27,069 bases of DNA from a bacterium (GCA_021805885.1 JAJZDR010000003.1:1-27069); one strand, 5' to 3'. Positions 15,985 to 24,588 are shown, counted from the first letter of the stretch. The notes: generated by a model from the sequence alone, not told the origin. Numbers and translations: made by a program.

Positions 15985-17601
15985 ATGTATTATATGGAAA
16001 ATCTGCTCAGAGAAATTTTAAAACGTAAAAAGGTTGTTGGAGTTGATATATCCCCAGGTTCTGTAAAAGTTGTTCAATTTGAAAAGAAGAAAGATTTTTA
16101 TTCTCTAATCTCAATAAGTGAAAGTGAACTTCCTGCTACAGCATTTGTAGCAGGCGTCATTAGACAGAAAGATGTAGTTGCAAACAAATTGAAAGAGGCT
16201 TTACTGGTAAAAAACCCCAAAAGGATAAAGACTAGGTTCGCTGTAGTTACACTTCCAGATGACCAAATATACACACAGATAATAAACCTTCCAAAAATAG
16301 ATAGAAAAAAAATTAAAGGAGCTTTGTCATTGCAACTATCATCATTCGTCCCAATGAAAGAAGAAGATATTTATTGGACTTTTGATATATTGCAAGAAGA
16401 TGATAAAAATTACGAAATAGTAATAACAGCAGTCACAAAAGAAACTACTGACTCTATAACTGAAACACTGCACCTTGTTCATTTAACACCACTAATGTAT
16501 GAAAGTAGATCAAGGTCTGCTCTAAGGGCCATAACTGGGTCACGAGCAGAAAAAGATATGAATTCAGAATTTCTTCTTATTGATATAGGAACAAGTGTAA
16601 CCAATATATCAATTACAAAAAAAGATGCCATACAATTTTCCTCATCTTTTTATTTTGGGATGAATCAAATTACAAAAGTAATAGGAGAATATAAAAAACT
16701 CAACGACGATCAGGTAAAAGAATTTATCACAAAAGATGGGACCGAGCAAAAAGACCCTGAACTGCAAACCCATATTAATGCCCTATTTGAAACACTAGAT
16801 ACTGAGCTTAAAAAGGCTGTAAATTTTTATGGTGAAGATAAAATATCAAAGGTATACCTTTATGGTGAAGCAGCAAGTATACGTGGAATACTAGAACATG
16901 TACAAAAGAATACTAAAATCAAGGTTGAGCAGGCTACTATAGATATAAAAGTATATCCTGTACTACAATGGGAAAAGCATGAAAAAATCTCTCCTTATAT
17001 ACCAATTATTGGAGTTGAACTTGCAAATAAAATAAAAAATATAGCATATATAAATCTAATTCCAAAAGAGCAAAACTCAAAAGCAATAAGACAATATTTT
17101 ATACAATATACAATAAATGCACTAAAAATATTGCTTTTCAATTTTTTTCTTCTTGCCTTGCTTTTTCTTGCATTAAACTATCAAAATATGCAAACTATAA
17201 ACTCTGAGAAAGCTCAAGTTACACAATATACTGCCTATACTAACAATCCAAAATATCAAGGAGTTGCCAGTAGCATTAACACCCTTAACGCTACATTATC
17301 CACGGTATCCAAGGTATATCAAACACAAAATGTTTGGTCTCCTACGCTAATAAAGCTGGCCTCAGTTGTCCCAGCTAACATGGTTGTCTCCAATATAAAA
17401 CTCATAAATGCTAGCAAAACATCCATCCCACAATGGCAAATAACTATGTCTGGAACTGCAGTAAATAGACAGCAAATAATACTGTTATCATCAAATATAC
17501 AAAGTCTTGCACCATTATTCTCTAATATTCAAATGCCTATATCCAATTTTCAAGAAAGCTTTAACGTTCCTTTTTCTATAGTATTTAATGTCTCACCATG
17601 A
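15985..17601 (+). CDS. Natural PilM-PilN fusion, type IV pilus alignment complex
   Basis: This 538-aa protein joins two type IV pilus proteins that are normally separate. Residues about 1-350 are PilM, an actin-like ATP-binding protein, with phosphate-1 VVGVDISPGSVKVVQ (17-31), phosphate-2 LLIDIGTSVTNISI (197-210) and the adenosine motif VYLYGEAASIRGI (290-302). Residues about 355-538 are PilN: the INLIP peptide (356-360) that normally binds PilM, a TM helix (about 378-398), and a PilN-like extracytoplasmic domain. In two-gene systems INLIP is the N-terminus of PilN and inserts into a PilM groove; here it lies next to its partner in the same chain. A second ATG 9 nt downstream is an alternative start. 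The TGA overlaps the next ATG in ATGA. Confidence 0.9.
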   Translation: MYYMENLLREILKRKKVVGVDISPGSVKVVQFEKKKDFYSLISISESELPATAFVAGVIRQKDVVANKLKEALLVKNPKRIKTRFAVVTLPDDQIYTQIINLPKIDRKKIKGALSLQLSSFVPMKEEDIYWTFDILQEDDKNYEIVITAVTKETTDSITETLHLVHLTPLMYESRSRSALRAITGSRAEKDMNSEFLLIDIGTSVTNISITKKDAIQFSSSFYFGMNQITKVIGEYKKLNDDQVKEFITKDGTEQKDPELQTHINALFETLDTELKKAVNFYGEDKISKVYLYGEAASIRGILEHVQKNTKIKVEQATIDIKVYPVLQWEKHEKISPYIPIIGVELANKIKNIAYINLIPKEQNSKAIRQYFIQYTINALKILLFNFFLLALLFLALNYQNMQTINSEKAQVTQYTAYTNNPKYQGVASSINTLNATLSTVSKVYQTQNVWSPTLIKLASVVPANMVVSNIKLINASKTSIPQWQITMSGTAVNRQQIILLSSNIQSLAPLFSNIQMPISNFQESFNVPFSIVFNVSP

Positions 17602-18158
17602 ACAATATAAATATATTACAATATAAAAAATATTTATTTTATCTGATAGTCACAGTAGGGGTTTTGTATTTCTTACAATTTTCTTACAATATGTATACAT
17701 CTTCAATTGCACAGAAAACTACATTGGCAAATCAAGTTTCAACACTACAAAATAAAAATACACAAGACCTTATGATGCTTAAAAATGAAACTGCTTATAA
17801 GAAAAAAATACAGTATCTAGCAGGAACTCTTCCTTCCAACAATACTATAATAACTTGGGCTCAACAAGAAGATAATATGGCAGCTCTTGTAGGATTAAAG
17901 AATCAACTTGTCTTTCAATCTGCAATAATTTCAAAGTCTGGAATTTCTGTCTCTGGAGGTATAGCTCCTGTAACAACTGGACCTCAAGCACTTACTGTAA
18001 ATATAAACCTCCAAGGCCCTTTTCCAAATGTTATAGAATTTATGACATTACTCCAAAACTCATACTTCTATACTGATATTACAGCATTTAGTATTGATGA
18101 ACAGCCTGCCACTAACATAATTAATACCTCTATAACATTAATACTCTACACCCAATGA
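17598..18158 (+). CDS. PilO-like type IV pilus alignment protein
   Basis: This 186-aa protein has a single N-terminal TM helix (about 12-31). A coiled-coil-like segment (QKTTLANQVSTLQNKNTQD) follows, then a ferredoxin-like alpha/beta domain (FMTLLQNSYFYTDITAFSIDEQ). This is the plan of PilO, which pairs with PilN in the alignment complex. Call based on architecture and position rather than a strong motif. Both ends overlap their neighbours by 4 nt (ATGA junctions), indicating translational coupling. Confidence 0.75.
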   Translation: MNNINILQYKKYLFYLIVTVGVLYFLQFSYNMYTSSIAQKTTLANQVSTLQNKNTQDLMMLKNETAYKKKIQYLAGTLPSNNTIITWAQQEDNMAALVGLKNQLVFQSAIISKSGISVSGGIAPVTTGPQALTVNINLQGPFPNVIEFMTLLQNSYFYTDITAFSIDEQPATNIINTSITLILYTQ

Positions 18159-18421
18159 AAACAAAAAAATCTATAAATCTAAATAACCACACAATTACAA
18201 TAATCAAAATAGTAACACTGGTAATAATTGTCATAATAAATCTTATTATCCTATCTCCCATCTATAACAACCCCAACAATACACCATTTACAGTTCCTTC
18301 CTCTCCTACAATAAATACAGTATCTTTTGTGAAACTTGATAATATAATAAAAAATAAACAGCTCTATTCAGGTACGAGCTATGCAGTGCCTCCTTCTCTA
18401 CCTAATATTTTTGGACCATAA
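18155..18421 (+). CDS. Small single-TM protein at the end of the pilMN-O block
   Basis: This 88-aa protein is not recognised. It has a basic N-terminus, one TM helix (about 15-34, TIIKIVTLVIIVIINLIIL), then a Pro/Asn/Thr/Ser-rich outer segment. It occupies the place where pilP or a similar gene follows pilO in many operons, but is much smaller than PilP and has no lipobox. Coupled to the PilO-like gene through ATGA. It may be a small alignment-complex component; this is inference from context. Confidence 0.6.
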   Translation: MKTKKSINLNNHTITIIKIVTLVIIVIINLIILSPIYNNPNNTPFTVPSSPTINTVSFVKLDNIIKNKQLYSGTSYAVPPSLPNIFGP

Positions 18422-18424
18422 ATT

Positions 18425-19171
18425 ATGGCTTTTAAAAATATGACCTTAGGTTCTAAACCACGTTCAACTCTAGGTCAAAATTATCTTTTAGACAAAACTG
18501 CTGCCACCACACTCTTGTCCGATATCAAGAATGCTGATACCGTTATAGAGGTTGGCCCAGGCTTGGGATTCATTACCTCGTCCCTTATTTTGAAAACAAA
18601 AAATATAACCCTTGTAGAAATAGATTCATCGTTAGTTAATATATTGAAAGAGAAATTTAAAAATGAGAATATTGATATAATAAATCAGGATGTATTAACG
18701 CTAGATCTCAAAGACTTATTTAAAAATAAAATTAAGGATTATAAGCTTATAGGAGCACTTCCTTATTATATATCTAAGGATATAATATCTTTTTTTCTAA
18801 AAGGAGAAATAAGGCCCCAGTCAATATCTGTTATCCTACAAAAAGAGGTTGCACTAAAATACACAACTCCTGGAAATCTACTCTATAACACATTACGTAT
18901 CTATGCAGACAAAATAGAGTTTAGAGGTATAATTACAAAAGATAAATTTACCCCTATTCCTAAAGTTGATTCTGGTATTGTATATATATCTAATATACAC
19001 GGCAAATCTTTGGATGAATCTAGCTTTGAACACTTCATTAGAAGAGGATTTTTAAATCCACCAAAGATGCTTAAATCTTCAATTCCAGATATTGATGAGA
19101 AGTACTCTAAATACAGAGCTCATCAATTATCATTTGAAGAGTGGAAAGATTTGTACAAAGGGAGTAACTAA
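18425..19171 (+). CDS. rsmA: 16S rRNA dimethyltransferase RsmA/KsgA family
   Basis: This 248-aa SAM-dependent methyltransferase has RsmA motifs: STLGQNYLLD (14-23), SAM-binding EVGPGLGFIT (42-51), acidic EID (66-68), NQDV (87-90) and FTPIPKVDSG (175-184). RsmA dimethylates two adjacent adenines in the 16S rRNA 3' helix. The catalytic motif IV, normally N-[LI]-P-[YF], reads A-L-P-Y here (111-114, codons gca ctt cct tat). That Asn contacts the target adenine amino group, so its loss is notable. The C-terminal domain (GFLNPPKMLKSSI) is kept but diverged. The gene follows the pilus block after only 3 nt and is likely co-transcribed. It converges on yidC with a 1-nt gap. Confidence 0.85.
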   Translation: MAFKNMTLGSKPRSTLGQNYLLDKTAATTLLSDIKNADTVIEVGPGLGFITSSLILKTKNITLVEIDSSLVNILKEKFKNENIDIINQDVLTLDLKDLFKNKIKDYKLIGALPYYISKDIISFFLKGEIRPQSISVILQKEVALKYTTPGNLLYNTLRIYADKIEFRGIITKDKFTPIPKVDSGIVYISNIHGKSLDESSFEHFIRRGFLNPPKMLKSSIPDIDEKYSKYRAHQLSFEEWKDLYKGSN

Positions 19172-19172
19172 A

Positions 19173-20078
19173 TTATTCTAGCTTAGGAGTAGAGGATAGT
19201 ATCTTTTTCTGTCCCATTGTCATAATTTTTGACTGGAAAAAAATAAAGAATGCTTGAACCATCCAGTACAAAGACAATGCAGACGGTATGTTTCCAAGAA
19301 TTCCTAGGGATATAACAGCTGTAAATACAGGCATGATATAAAGCATTTGCTTAGTCATCATATTTCCCATATCTGAAGGATCCATTGATAACGCAGATTT
19401 CTTGGCCTCTTTCCCCTTGGCCCCTTTTGCATCCTTAATCTCTAGAGAGGTAATCTCTTCCTCTATCTTATTTTCAGTGATAGGCAGAGAAACCTTAGTA
19501 GATAGATATTGAGAATACCCTACTAAAAGAGCAAGAATAATGTATGGGACTATTTGTATGTTTGAAATTGAAAAATCTGCAGCAGCCTTTCCAACATTTA
19601 TTACAAAAAAACTTAAATTATAATGATAATTTGAAGGGTAGTGTAAAAACGGAAAATACATTAACTTATTTATATACGTAGCCCCATTATGACTCATGAT
19701 AATAATAGCTTCATAAACACCTATTAAAAAGGGAAATTGTACGACAACAGATAAACAGCTCCCTGCAGGGTTTACTCCTTCTTCTTTAAATATCTTCATC
19801 TGCTCTTCTCGAAGTTTTAAAACATCATTCTTGTATTTTTTTTGTATCTCCTTAATTCTTGGCTGAATTTTTGCCATATTTTTGGCAGACTGGATTTGTG
19901 CTTTTAAAAGTGGCCACAAAAGTAGTCTTAGTATTATAGTAAGAAGTATTACAGCAATACCAAAATTTCCTCCAGAAACTTTATATAGTCCAACCAATAT
20001 ATTTAAAATTGGGTGAAAAAATATAACATTCCAAAAAGAAATAATGCTGCTCCAAATTGTTATAAAAAATGATCCCAT
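19173..20078 (-). CDS. yidC: Membrane protein insertase YidC/SpoIIIJ
   Basis: This 301-aa protein belongs to the YidC/Oxa1 family, which inserts and folds inner-membrane proteins. It is the short Gram-positive type, without the large N-terminal periplasmic domain. The hydrophilic-groove Arg is R51 in TIILRLLLWPL. A basic coiled-coil loop (about 66-100, MAKIQPRIKEIQKKYKND) lies between the first and second core TM helices, and a Lys/Ala-rich cytosolic loop (about 208-240) is inserted before the last TM helices. Its ATG overlaps the rnpA stop in TAATG. It is third in the conserved rpmH-rnpA-yidC order; dnaA is not in the window. Confidence 0.93.
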   Translation of the reverse strand: MGSFFITIWSSIISFWNVIFFHPILNILVGLYKVSGGNFGIAVILLTIILRLLLWPLLKAQIQSAKNMAKIQPRIKEIQKKYKNDVLKLREEQMKIFKEEGVNPAGSCLSVVVQFPFLIGVYEAIIIMSHNGATYINKLMYFPFLHYPSNYHYNLSFFVINVGKAAADFSISNIQIVPYIILALLVGYSQYLSTKVSLPITENKIEEEITSLEIKDAKGAKGKEAKKSALSMDPSDMGNMMTKQMLYIMPVFTAVISLGILGNIPSALSLYWMVQAFFIFFQSKIMTMGQKKILSSTPKLE

Positions 20079-20470
20079 TATATTTTATCTATTTGTACGG
20101 ATACCTCCGTGAATGCATTTATTATATTAGTTTTTATATCTATGTATTTTATATCTCCCCATTCAAACGATTCCTTCTTAGTTGAATCTAGCTTGGTTAG
20201 GTTATGATTCACAAGAAAAATAAAGTCACATCCCATACTTTTAAAATTATCATCATCTGTAAGTTTTTCTCTTACAATAGATCTAAACTCCCTCTTAACT
20301 TTATTTCTTAAATGAGCCTTCCCTAATTTTTTTCTTATAACAAAACCAACCCTAGGGTACCCTTTTTCATTTTCTTTATAAAAAAGCAGGAACATTGGAT
20401 TAACAACCTTTTTTTTGTCTTTATAGATTCTTAAAAATCCCTTTCTGAGCCTGTTTCTTGAAGGTAACAT
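20078..20470 (-). CDS. rnpA: RNase P protein component
   Basis: This 130-aa basic protein assists RNase P RNA in cutting tRNA precursors. It has the N-terminal LPSRNRLRKG and the RNR signature LGKAHLRNKVKREFR (69-83), matching the family motif around RNxxKRxxR. An insertion after SMGCDFIF (about 95-115) makes it slightly long. The stretch AAGGTGAT directly before the ATG matches the 16S anti-Shine-Dalgarno complement, one of few recognisable ribosome binding sites here. It lies 7 nt after rpmH. Confidence 0.92.
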   Translation of the reverse strand: MLPSRNRLRKGFLRIYKDKKKVVNPMFLLFYKENEKGYPRVGFVIRKKLGKAHLRNKVKREFRSIVREKLTDDDNFKSMGCDFIFLVNHNLTKLDSTKKESFEWGDIKYIDIKTNIINAFTEVSVQIDKI

Positions 20471-20477
20471 ATCACCT

Positions 20478-20660
20478 TTATCTTATCTTATTTCTAGGCT
20501 TTTTCCCAATTTTCCTGAACACATCAGAAATTGAAAGTTCTGTCCTTCCTTTTAGCTTTCTTCTCTTTATAACATTTCTTCCACCATGGGTAGACATTCT
20601 TGCCATAAAACCAAATTTCCTTAGAGTTTTAAGTTTTTTTGGCTGGTATGTTCTTTTCAT
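20478..20660 (-). CDS. rpmH: Ribosomal protein bL34, C-terminally extended
   Basis: The 60-aa protein begins [30 protein letters not shown], the bL34 signature, and continues through [13 protein letters not shown]. Bacterial bL34 usually ends near residue 44-46; here about 16 basic residues follow ([16 protein letters not shown]). It is part of the large ribosomal subunit and heads the rpmH-rnpA-yidC operon. No Shine-Dalgarno sequence is visible. Confidence 0.93.
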   Translation of the reverse strand: MKRTYQPKKLKTLRKFGFMARMSTHGGRNVIKRRKLKGRTELSISDVFRKIGKKPRNKIR

Positions 20661-20681
20661 AATATTTTATATAACTCGTAA

Positions 20682-20710
20682 ATTATACAGTATTAATAGG
20701 TTATCAGCAA
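20682..20710 (-). promoter_or_regulatory. rpmH promoter
   Basis: On the minus strand TTGCTG (20705-20710), a 17-nt spacer and TATAAT (20682-20687). The -10 ends 21 nt before the rpmH ATG, giving an AT-rich leader of about 15 nt without a Shine-Dalgarno. A TATAAA box 5 nt before ATG is an alternative leaderless promoter. Confidence 0.6.
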
Positions 20711-20794
20711 ATTTACTAATCTTAAAGCTTTTATATCAATATTTACTAACTTTTGTAATTTGTATTTTCACTAAAGTATTGGTATATTTTAGTA

Positions 20795-20800
20795 TATAAT
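20795..20800 (+). promoter_or_regulatory. -10 box of rpiB, leaderless
   Basis: A perfect TATAAT ends 6 nt before the rpiB ATG at 20807, the same spacing as at the pilC, GGDEF and cyclase genes. No good -35 hexamer is visible at 16-18 nt. Confidence 0.55.
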
Positions 20801-20806
20801 AAAACT

Positions 20807-21238
20807 ATGATTTATTTATCATCAGACCATGCAGGGTTTCATTTAAAACTACAGATTATATCATTTCTCAATTTAGAGAAAATTAGCTACTTTGACCTTG
20901 GACCTTTTGAATTTATAAAAGAAGACGATTATCCATTATATGCTCAGTCTCTTGCAGAAAGAATGAAAGCCGAAAAAGACAGTATGGGAATATTGGTGTG
21001 TAGATCCGGAGAAGGAATGGAGATAGCAGTAAATAGATTCAAGTGGATAAGAGCAGCTTTATGTAATAACAAAACTTTTGCAAAATTATCTAGAGAAGAA
21101 GACGACGCGAATGTTCTTGTTTTTTCCGCAATGATGTTTGATAGCAGCGAAGATTACAAAGATATTGTAAAAACATTTATAAATACAAATTTCAAAAATA
21201 TTAAAAGATATAGAAGAAGAGTAAAGGAAATGAGCTAA
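20807..21238 (+). CDS. rpiB: Ribose-5-phosphate isomerase B (RpiB/LacAB family)
   Basis: This 143-aa protein interconverts ribose 5-phosphate and ribulose 5-phosphate. Family features seen: SSDHAGFHLK (5-14) with Asp7 and His8, EDDYPLYA (39-46), and the active-site Cys65 in GILVCRSGEGMEIAVNR (61-77). The family loop is usually C-G-T-G-x-G; here it is C-R-S-G-E-G, a slight divergence. AALC and ANVLVFSA follow as in RpiB. The close relatives LacA/LacB (galactose 6-phosphate isomerase) cannot be fully excluded, but the neighbours point to the pentose phosphate pathway. The gene lies 1 nt before rpe and forms an operon with it. Confidence 0.88.
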   Translation: MIYLSSDHAGFHLKLQIISFLNLEKISYFDLGPFEFIKEDDYPLYAQSLAERMKAEKDSMGILVCRSGEGMEIAVNRFKWIRAALCNNKTFAKLSREEDDANVLVFSAMMFDSSEDYKDIVKTFINTNFKNIKRYRRRVKEMS

Positions 21239-21239
21239 T

Positions 21240-21851
21240 ATGGTTATTCCTGCAATATTAACAACAAAAAAATTAGAACTTTTAGAAGAAATATCTTTCG
21301 CCAAGAATTTATCAAGCAAGGTACATATAGATATAATGGATGGAACATTAACGAAAGAGAAAACTCTGAATCTTAATGAAATACCCAGTATTAAAGGTAT
21401 TAAACTAGAACTACACTTAATGGTCAATAATCCTTCTTTATATAAAGAAGATATTGAAAGACTAAACCCTCAAACAATTATTGTCCATGTAGAAATTCCA
21501 GATTTTGAAAATGAAGTCACAAAATTGAAAGGTAATTGGGAAATTTTTGCTGGAGTAGATTTAAACACTGATATTACAGAACAAAAAAAATATATTCCTA
21601 TAGTAGATGGGTTTTTAATAATGTCAGTTGAAATAGGACTTTCTGGGCAATTATTTAATAAACCTACATTAGATAAGGTTGCTTTTCTAAAGAAAGAACT
21701 AGTAAAAACAATAGGAGTAGACGGGGGAGTAAAAGAGGATAATATAAAAATGATAATGGACAGTGGAGCTAGCTATGCCGTATCTAATTCATCAATATAT
21801 AAAGCTCAAAATATTAAAGATGCAATAGTTACATTAAACAGCATTTCATAA
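21240..21851 (+). CDS. rpe: Ribulose-phosphate 3-epimerase family protein
   Basis: This 203-aa TIM-barrel protein keeps the four metal ligands of Rpe: H29 and D31 in KVHIDIMDG, H59 in LELHLMV, and D161 in GVDGGV. It would interconvert ribulose 5-phosphate and xylulose 5-phosphate. It is divergent: the N-terminal PSIL motif reads PAIL, the MSVNPGFGGQ.F loop reads MSVEIGLSGQLF, and the final GSA-type phosphate loop reads NSSIY. It may be a fast-evolving Rpe or a related hexulose-phosphate epimerase such as AlsE. It starts 1 nt after rpiB and overlaps zwf tail-to-tail by 6 nt. Confidence 0.78.
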   Translation: MVIPAILTTKKLELLEEISFAKNLSSKVHIDIMDGTLTKEKTLNLNEIPSIKGIKLELHLMVNNPSLYKEDIERLNPQTIIVHVEIPDFENEVTKLKGNWEIFAGVDLNTDITEQKKYIPIVDGFLIMSVEIGLSGQLFNKPTLDKVAFLKKELVKTIGVDGGVKEDNIKMIMDSGASYAVSNSSIYKAQNIKDAIVTLNSIS

Positions 21852-23270
21852 AATCCAAGATCTATGATCTTTTTCTATTAAATCATCGGCTTCTTTGGGC
21901 CCATCAGAGTTCTTTGTATATACCAAAGGCTCTCGGTCTTTAATATTTCTTTCAATTTTATCTACAATTCTCCATGAATTTTCAATCTCGTCAGTTCTTG
22001 TAAAATTCATTTGATTACCAAGAATACAGTCTGTTAATAATTTTTCATACTCACTTTTTAACTCTCCAAAATAATCAGAATATTTATACTCCATTTGTAT
22101 ATCAGTAATCTGGTAGTCCATTCCAGGCACCTTGCCAGCAAAATTCAATTTTATTCCAAGATCTGGCTGAATTATAAAAGAAAGTATATCCCCTTTAAAT
22201 TGACCCTTAAATAGTTCTTTTTTCGTATTTTTAAATACTACGGAGATAATGGTTTTTTTTATGTTTAACAGTTTGCCTGTTTTTATATAGATAGGGACTC
22301 CGTCCCATCTTCTACTTTGAATATTAAGCTTCATTGCAACAAAAGTATCTCTTTTTGAATGAGGGTCAACATTTTGTTCTTCCCTATATCCTTCATATTG
22401 TCCTTTAATAACATCCGTTATTAAGATTCTGGATATTAAGGAATTCTTCTCATACCTAATACGATCTTCTTCAAAAATCTTAGGTTTATTCATAGTTAAA
22501 ATTGCTAACATCTGTAAAATATGATTCTGAAAAACATCTATTATTACCCCAGTTGCATCATAAAAAGCTCCTCTTTCACCAATCCCAATATCTTCTAATA
22601 ATTGTATCTGAATACTATCTATGTATTTATTATTCCATATGTTCTCAAAAATATTATTTGCAAATCTAAAAGAAAATATATTTTGTACAGGTTCTTTCCC
22701 AAGATAGTGATCAATCCTGTATATCTGTTTTTCTGAAAACCCAGATACCAATGTTTTATTAAGATCTTCTGCAGATTTTAGATCTGTACCAAAAGGTTTT
22801 TCTAATACTATCCTCGAAAATGTATTATGGTCGCTACATTGTTTGTTTAGCCCCGAGTCTTCAAGGTTTTTACTAATTATTTTATAAGATATGGGTGGTA
22901 CCGCTAAGTAGAAAATTTTAGAAAAACAATCATTGGGATATATTCCTTTGAGTTTTTTTATATCTTCTAAATTCTGAAAATCAAGATTTATATAGTGAAT
23001 TTTTGAAAAAAATTTATCTAAATCCTCCTCTTTAAGATGATCATGTATTAATGCTTCTTTTATGTATCCCCTAAGCGTAGAATTAAAACTTGAATCAGAA
23101 AAATCTTTCCTCCCGATTGCAAAAATCTCTATTTCATGATTTATCATCATATTTTTATAGAGATTAAAGAGAGAAGGAAATAGTTTTTTATGTGCTAAAT
23201 CCCCTGTAGCGCCAAAAACAAAAATACCTAGAGACTCTTTTTTGTTTTTGTTACAGTGCTTATTAATCAT
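21846..23270 (-). CDS. zwf: Glucose-6-phosphate dehydrogenase
   Basis: This 474-aa enzyme oxidises glucose 6-phosphate to 6-phosphogluconolactone, producing NAD(P)H. It has FVFGATGDLAHKKL (17-30) for nucleotide binding, LEKPFG (156-161), the substrate motif RIDHYLGKE (185-193) with D187 and H188, and the catalytic base H250 in IDVFQNHILQ. Length matches the family (about 480-490). The ATG overlaps the pgi stop by 8 nt; zwf is last in the cyclase-gnd-tal-pgi-zwf operon. Its C-terminal codons contain AAGATC-TAT-GATCTT followed by T residues on the plus strand, which could act as a weak terminator for rpe. Confidence 0.95.
   Translation of the reverse strand: MINKHCNKNKKESLGIFVFGATGDLAHKKLFPSLFNLYKNMMINHEIEIFAIGRKDFSDSSFNSTLRGYIKEALIHDHLKEEDLDKFFSKIHYINLDFQNLEDIKKLKGIYPNDCFSKIFYLAVPPISYKIISKNLEDSGLNKQCSDHNTFSRIVLEKPFGTDLKSAEDLNKTLVSGFSEKQIYRIDHYLGKEPVQNIFSFRFANNIFENIWNNKYIDSIQIQLLEDIGIGERGAFYDATGVIIDVFQNHILQMLAILTMNKPKIFEEDRIRYEKNSLISRILITDVIKGQYEGYREEQNVDPHSKRDTFVAMKLNIQSRRWDGVPIYIKTGKLLNIKKTIISVVFKNTKKELFKGQFKGDILSFIIQPDLGIKLNFAGKVPGMDYQITDIQMEYKYSDYFGELKSEYEKLLTDCILGNQMNFTRTDEIENSWRIVDKIERNIKDREPLVYTKNSDGPKEADDLIEKDHRSWIL
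21857..21874 (+). terminator. Possible short terminator of rpiB-rpe
   Basis: AAGATC (21857-21862), a TAT loop, GATCTT (21866-21871), then TTT follow the rpe stop by 5 nt. The stem is only 6 bp with two G-C pairs, so it is weak, and it lies inside the zwf coding region. Confidence 0.3.
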
Positions 23271-24588
23271 CTTTTAAATTCTTATCCAAAACTTGCCTTT
23301 CTTCTTCAAATCCTGGTTTTGAAAGTAAGGCATACATGTATTCCTTTCCTTTCTCAACCCCTGGTTGATTGAAAGTATCTATTTCCAACATACTCCCAAG
23401 ATACGAGCATGCAAGTTCAAAAAAATAAAAAAGTCTACCCATAGTCTTTGGAGACATATTATCTAAGATAATTGTTCCGTTTGATCTTTGGTTTTCGCGC
23501 AATGACAATGCTGTAGCCTCTCTTTCTATAGAAATTAATTCTCTGAAGCCTTTCCCATTAAGATATTCAAGTTCTTTTATATCTGTTTTTATTCGTGGAT
23601 CAGTATCAAAGATTTCTCCAAAAATAAAGGTTACTATTAAATCATTTGGTCCTTCATTGTACAATTGTAATTGAGAGTGTTGGTCTGTCGACCCGAGCGA
23701 TGCTATTGGGGTTATTCCAGTATTTACAATACTCCCGTTTATATCAAGTTTCTTCCCCAAACTTTCTGCCCAAAGTTGCCTATACCAAAAAGCAAAACTC
23801 CTTAGCTTTTCAGCATATGGCATAACTACGCCTATATTTTTACCATATAATTTATGAGATAAAAAATTAAGCTCTGCAAACATCAATGCATCATTGGAAT
23901 ATGGACTTAAACTTGAACATTTATCATCAACTTCTCTTGCACCAGAAAGGAATTCTTCTGAATCTAGACCCATCACTTCGGCTGTTAACATCCCTATGAC
24001 TGATAATACAGAAAATCTGTCTCCTACATCAGAAACACCTTCTATTATATTAATGCCTTCTTTTTGTGCAACTTTATAAAGAGAACTTTCTTTGGCCCCT
24101 CCAGTGGGAGAACTTGTTGTTACATAAATATTTTTGCTCACATATTGAGCACCCAATTTCTCTTTAATGAAATTTATAATATATAAAAATATAGCTATTA
24201 CTTCCACTGTCTCTCCGGACTTAGAGATAATATTAAAAACTGTTTTATCTAGATCATCAAGATTATTAAAAAAATCCGAAACCTGATCAGGATCCGTATT
24301 TGCACCTATAAAATCAACCTTAGTATCACTTTTTTGTTTTAAGGCCCCAACTATTGCCCTTGACCCTAAATCTGACCCTCCAATTCCTACAACTACATAT
24401 TTTTTAAATTTTTCTTTTATATGCTCCCCAAGAGCCTTAATATCTGCAGTATCTTTATATATCAAGTCCCTAAATGTAAGGTCCTCCTTTCTAAATGTGG
24501 GTGATACAAAATCAAAGAGATCTTCTTTTTTTATAGCCTTATCCTGTACCTTAGGATAAAGCATATTGGTGTAATCGTATTTAATCAT
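23263..24588 (-). CDS. pgi: Glucose-6-phosphate isomerase
   Basis: This 441-aa enzyme interconverts glucose 6-phosphate and fructose 6-phosphate. Motifs: VGIGGSDLGSRA (67-78), phosphate-binding ISKSGETVE (121-129), GDRFSVLS with R191, LWAESLGK with E275, SLGSTDQHSQ with H304, and FNQPGVEKGK with the catalytic Lys near 413-415. The length matches the shorter bacterial form. It begins 4 nt after tal and overlaps zwf by 8 nt. A single palindromic-like unit (23960-23971) encodes GLDSE at 207-211. Confidence 0.95.
   Translation of the reverse strand: MIKYDYTNMLYPKVQDKAIKKEDLFDFVSPTFRKEDLTFRDLIYKDTADIKALGEHIKEKFKKYVVVGIGGSDLGSRAIVGALKQKSDTKVDFIGANTDPDQVSDFFNNLDDLDKTVFNIISKSGETVEVIAIFLYIINFIKEKLGAQYVSKNIYVTTSSPTGGAKESSLYKVAQKEGINIIEGVSDVGDRFSVLSVIGMLTAEVMGLDSEEFLSGAREVDDKCSSLSPYSNDALMFAELNFLSHKLYGKNIGVVMPYAEKLRSFAFWYRQLWAESLGKKLDINGSIVNTGITPIASLGSTDQHSQLQLYNEGPNDLIVTFIFGEIFDTDPRIKTDIKELEYLNGKGFRELISIEREATALSLRENQRSNGTIILDNMSPKTMGRLFYFFELACSYLGSMLEIDTFNQPGVEKGKEYMYALLSKPGFEEERQVLDKNLKDD

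Noticed and set aside
20458..20799. Plus-strand open frame covering rpmH and the divergent promoter region
   Set aside because: It is antisense to the bL34 gene, which has an unmistakable signature; no homology is recognisable.
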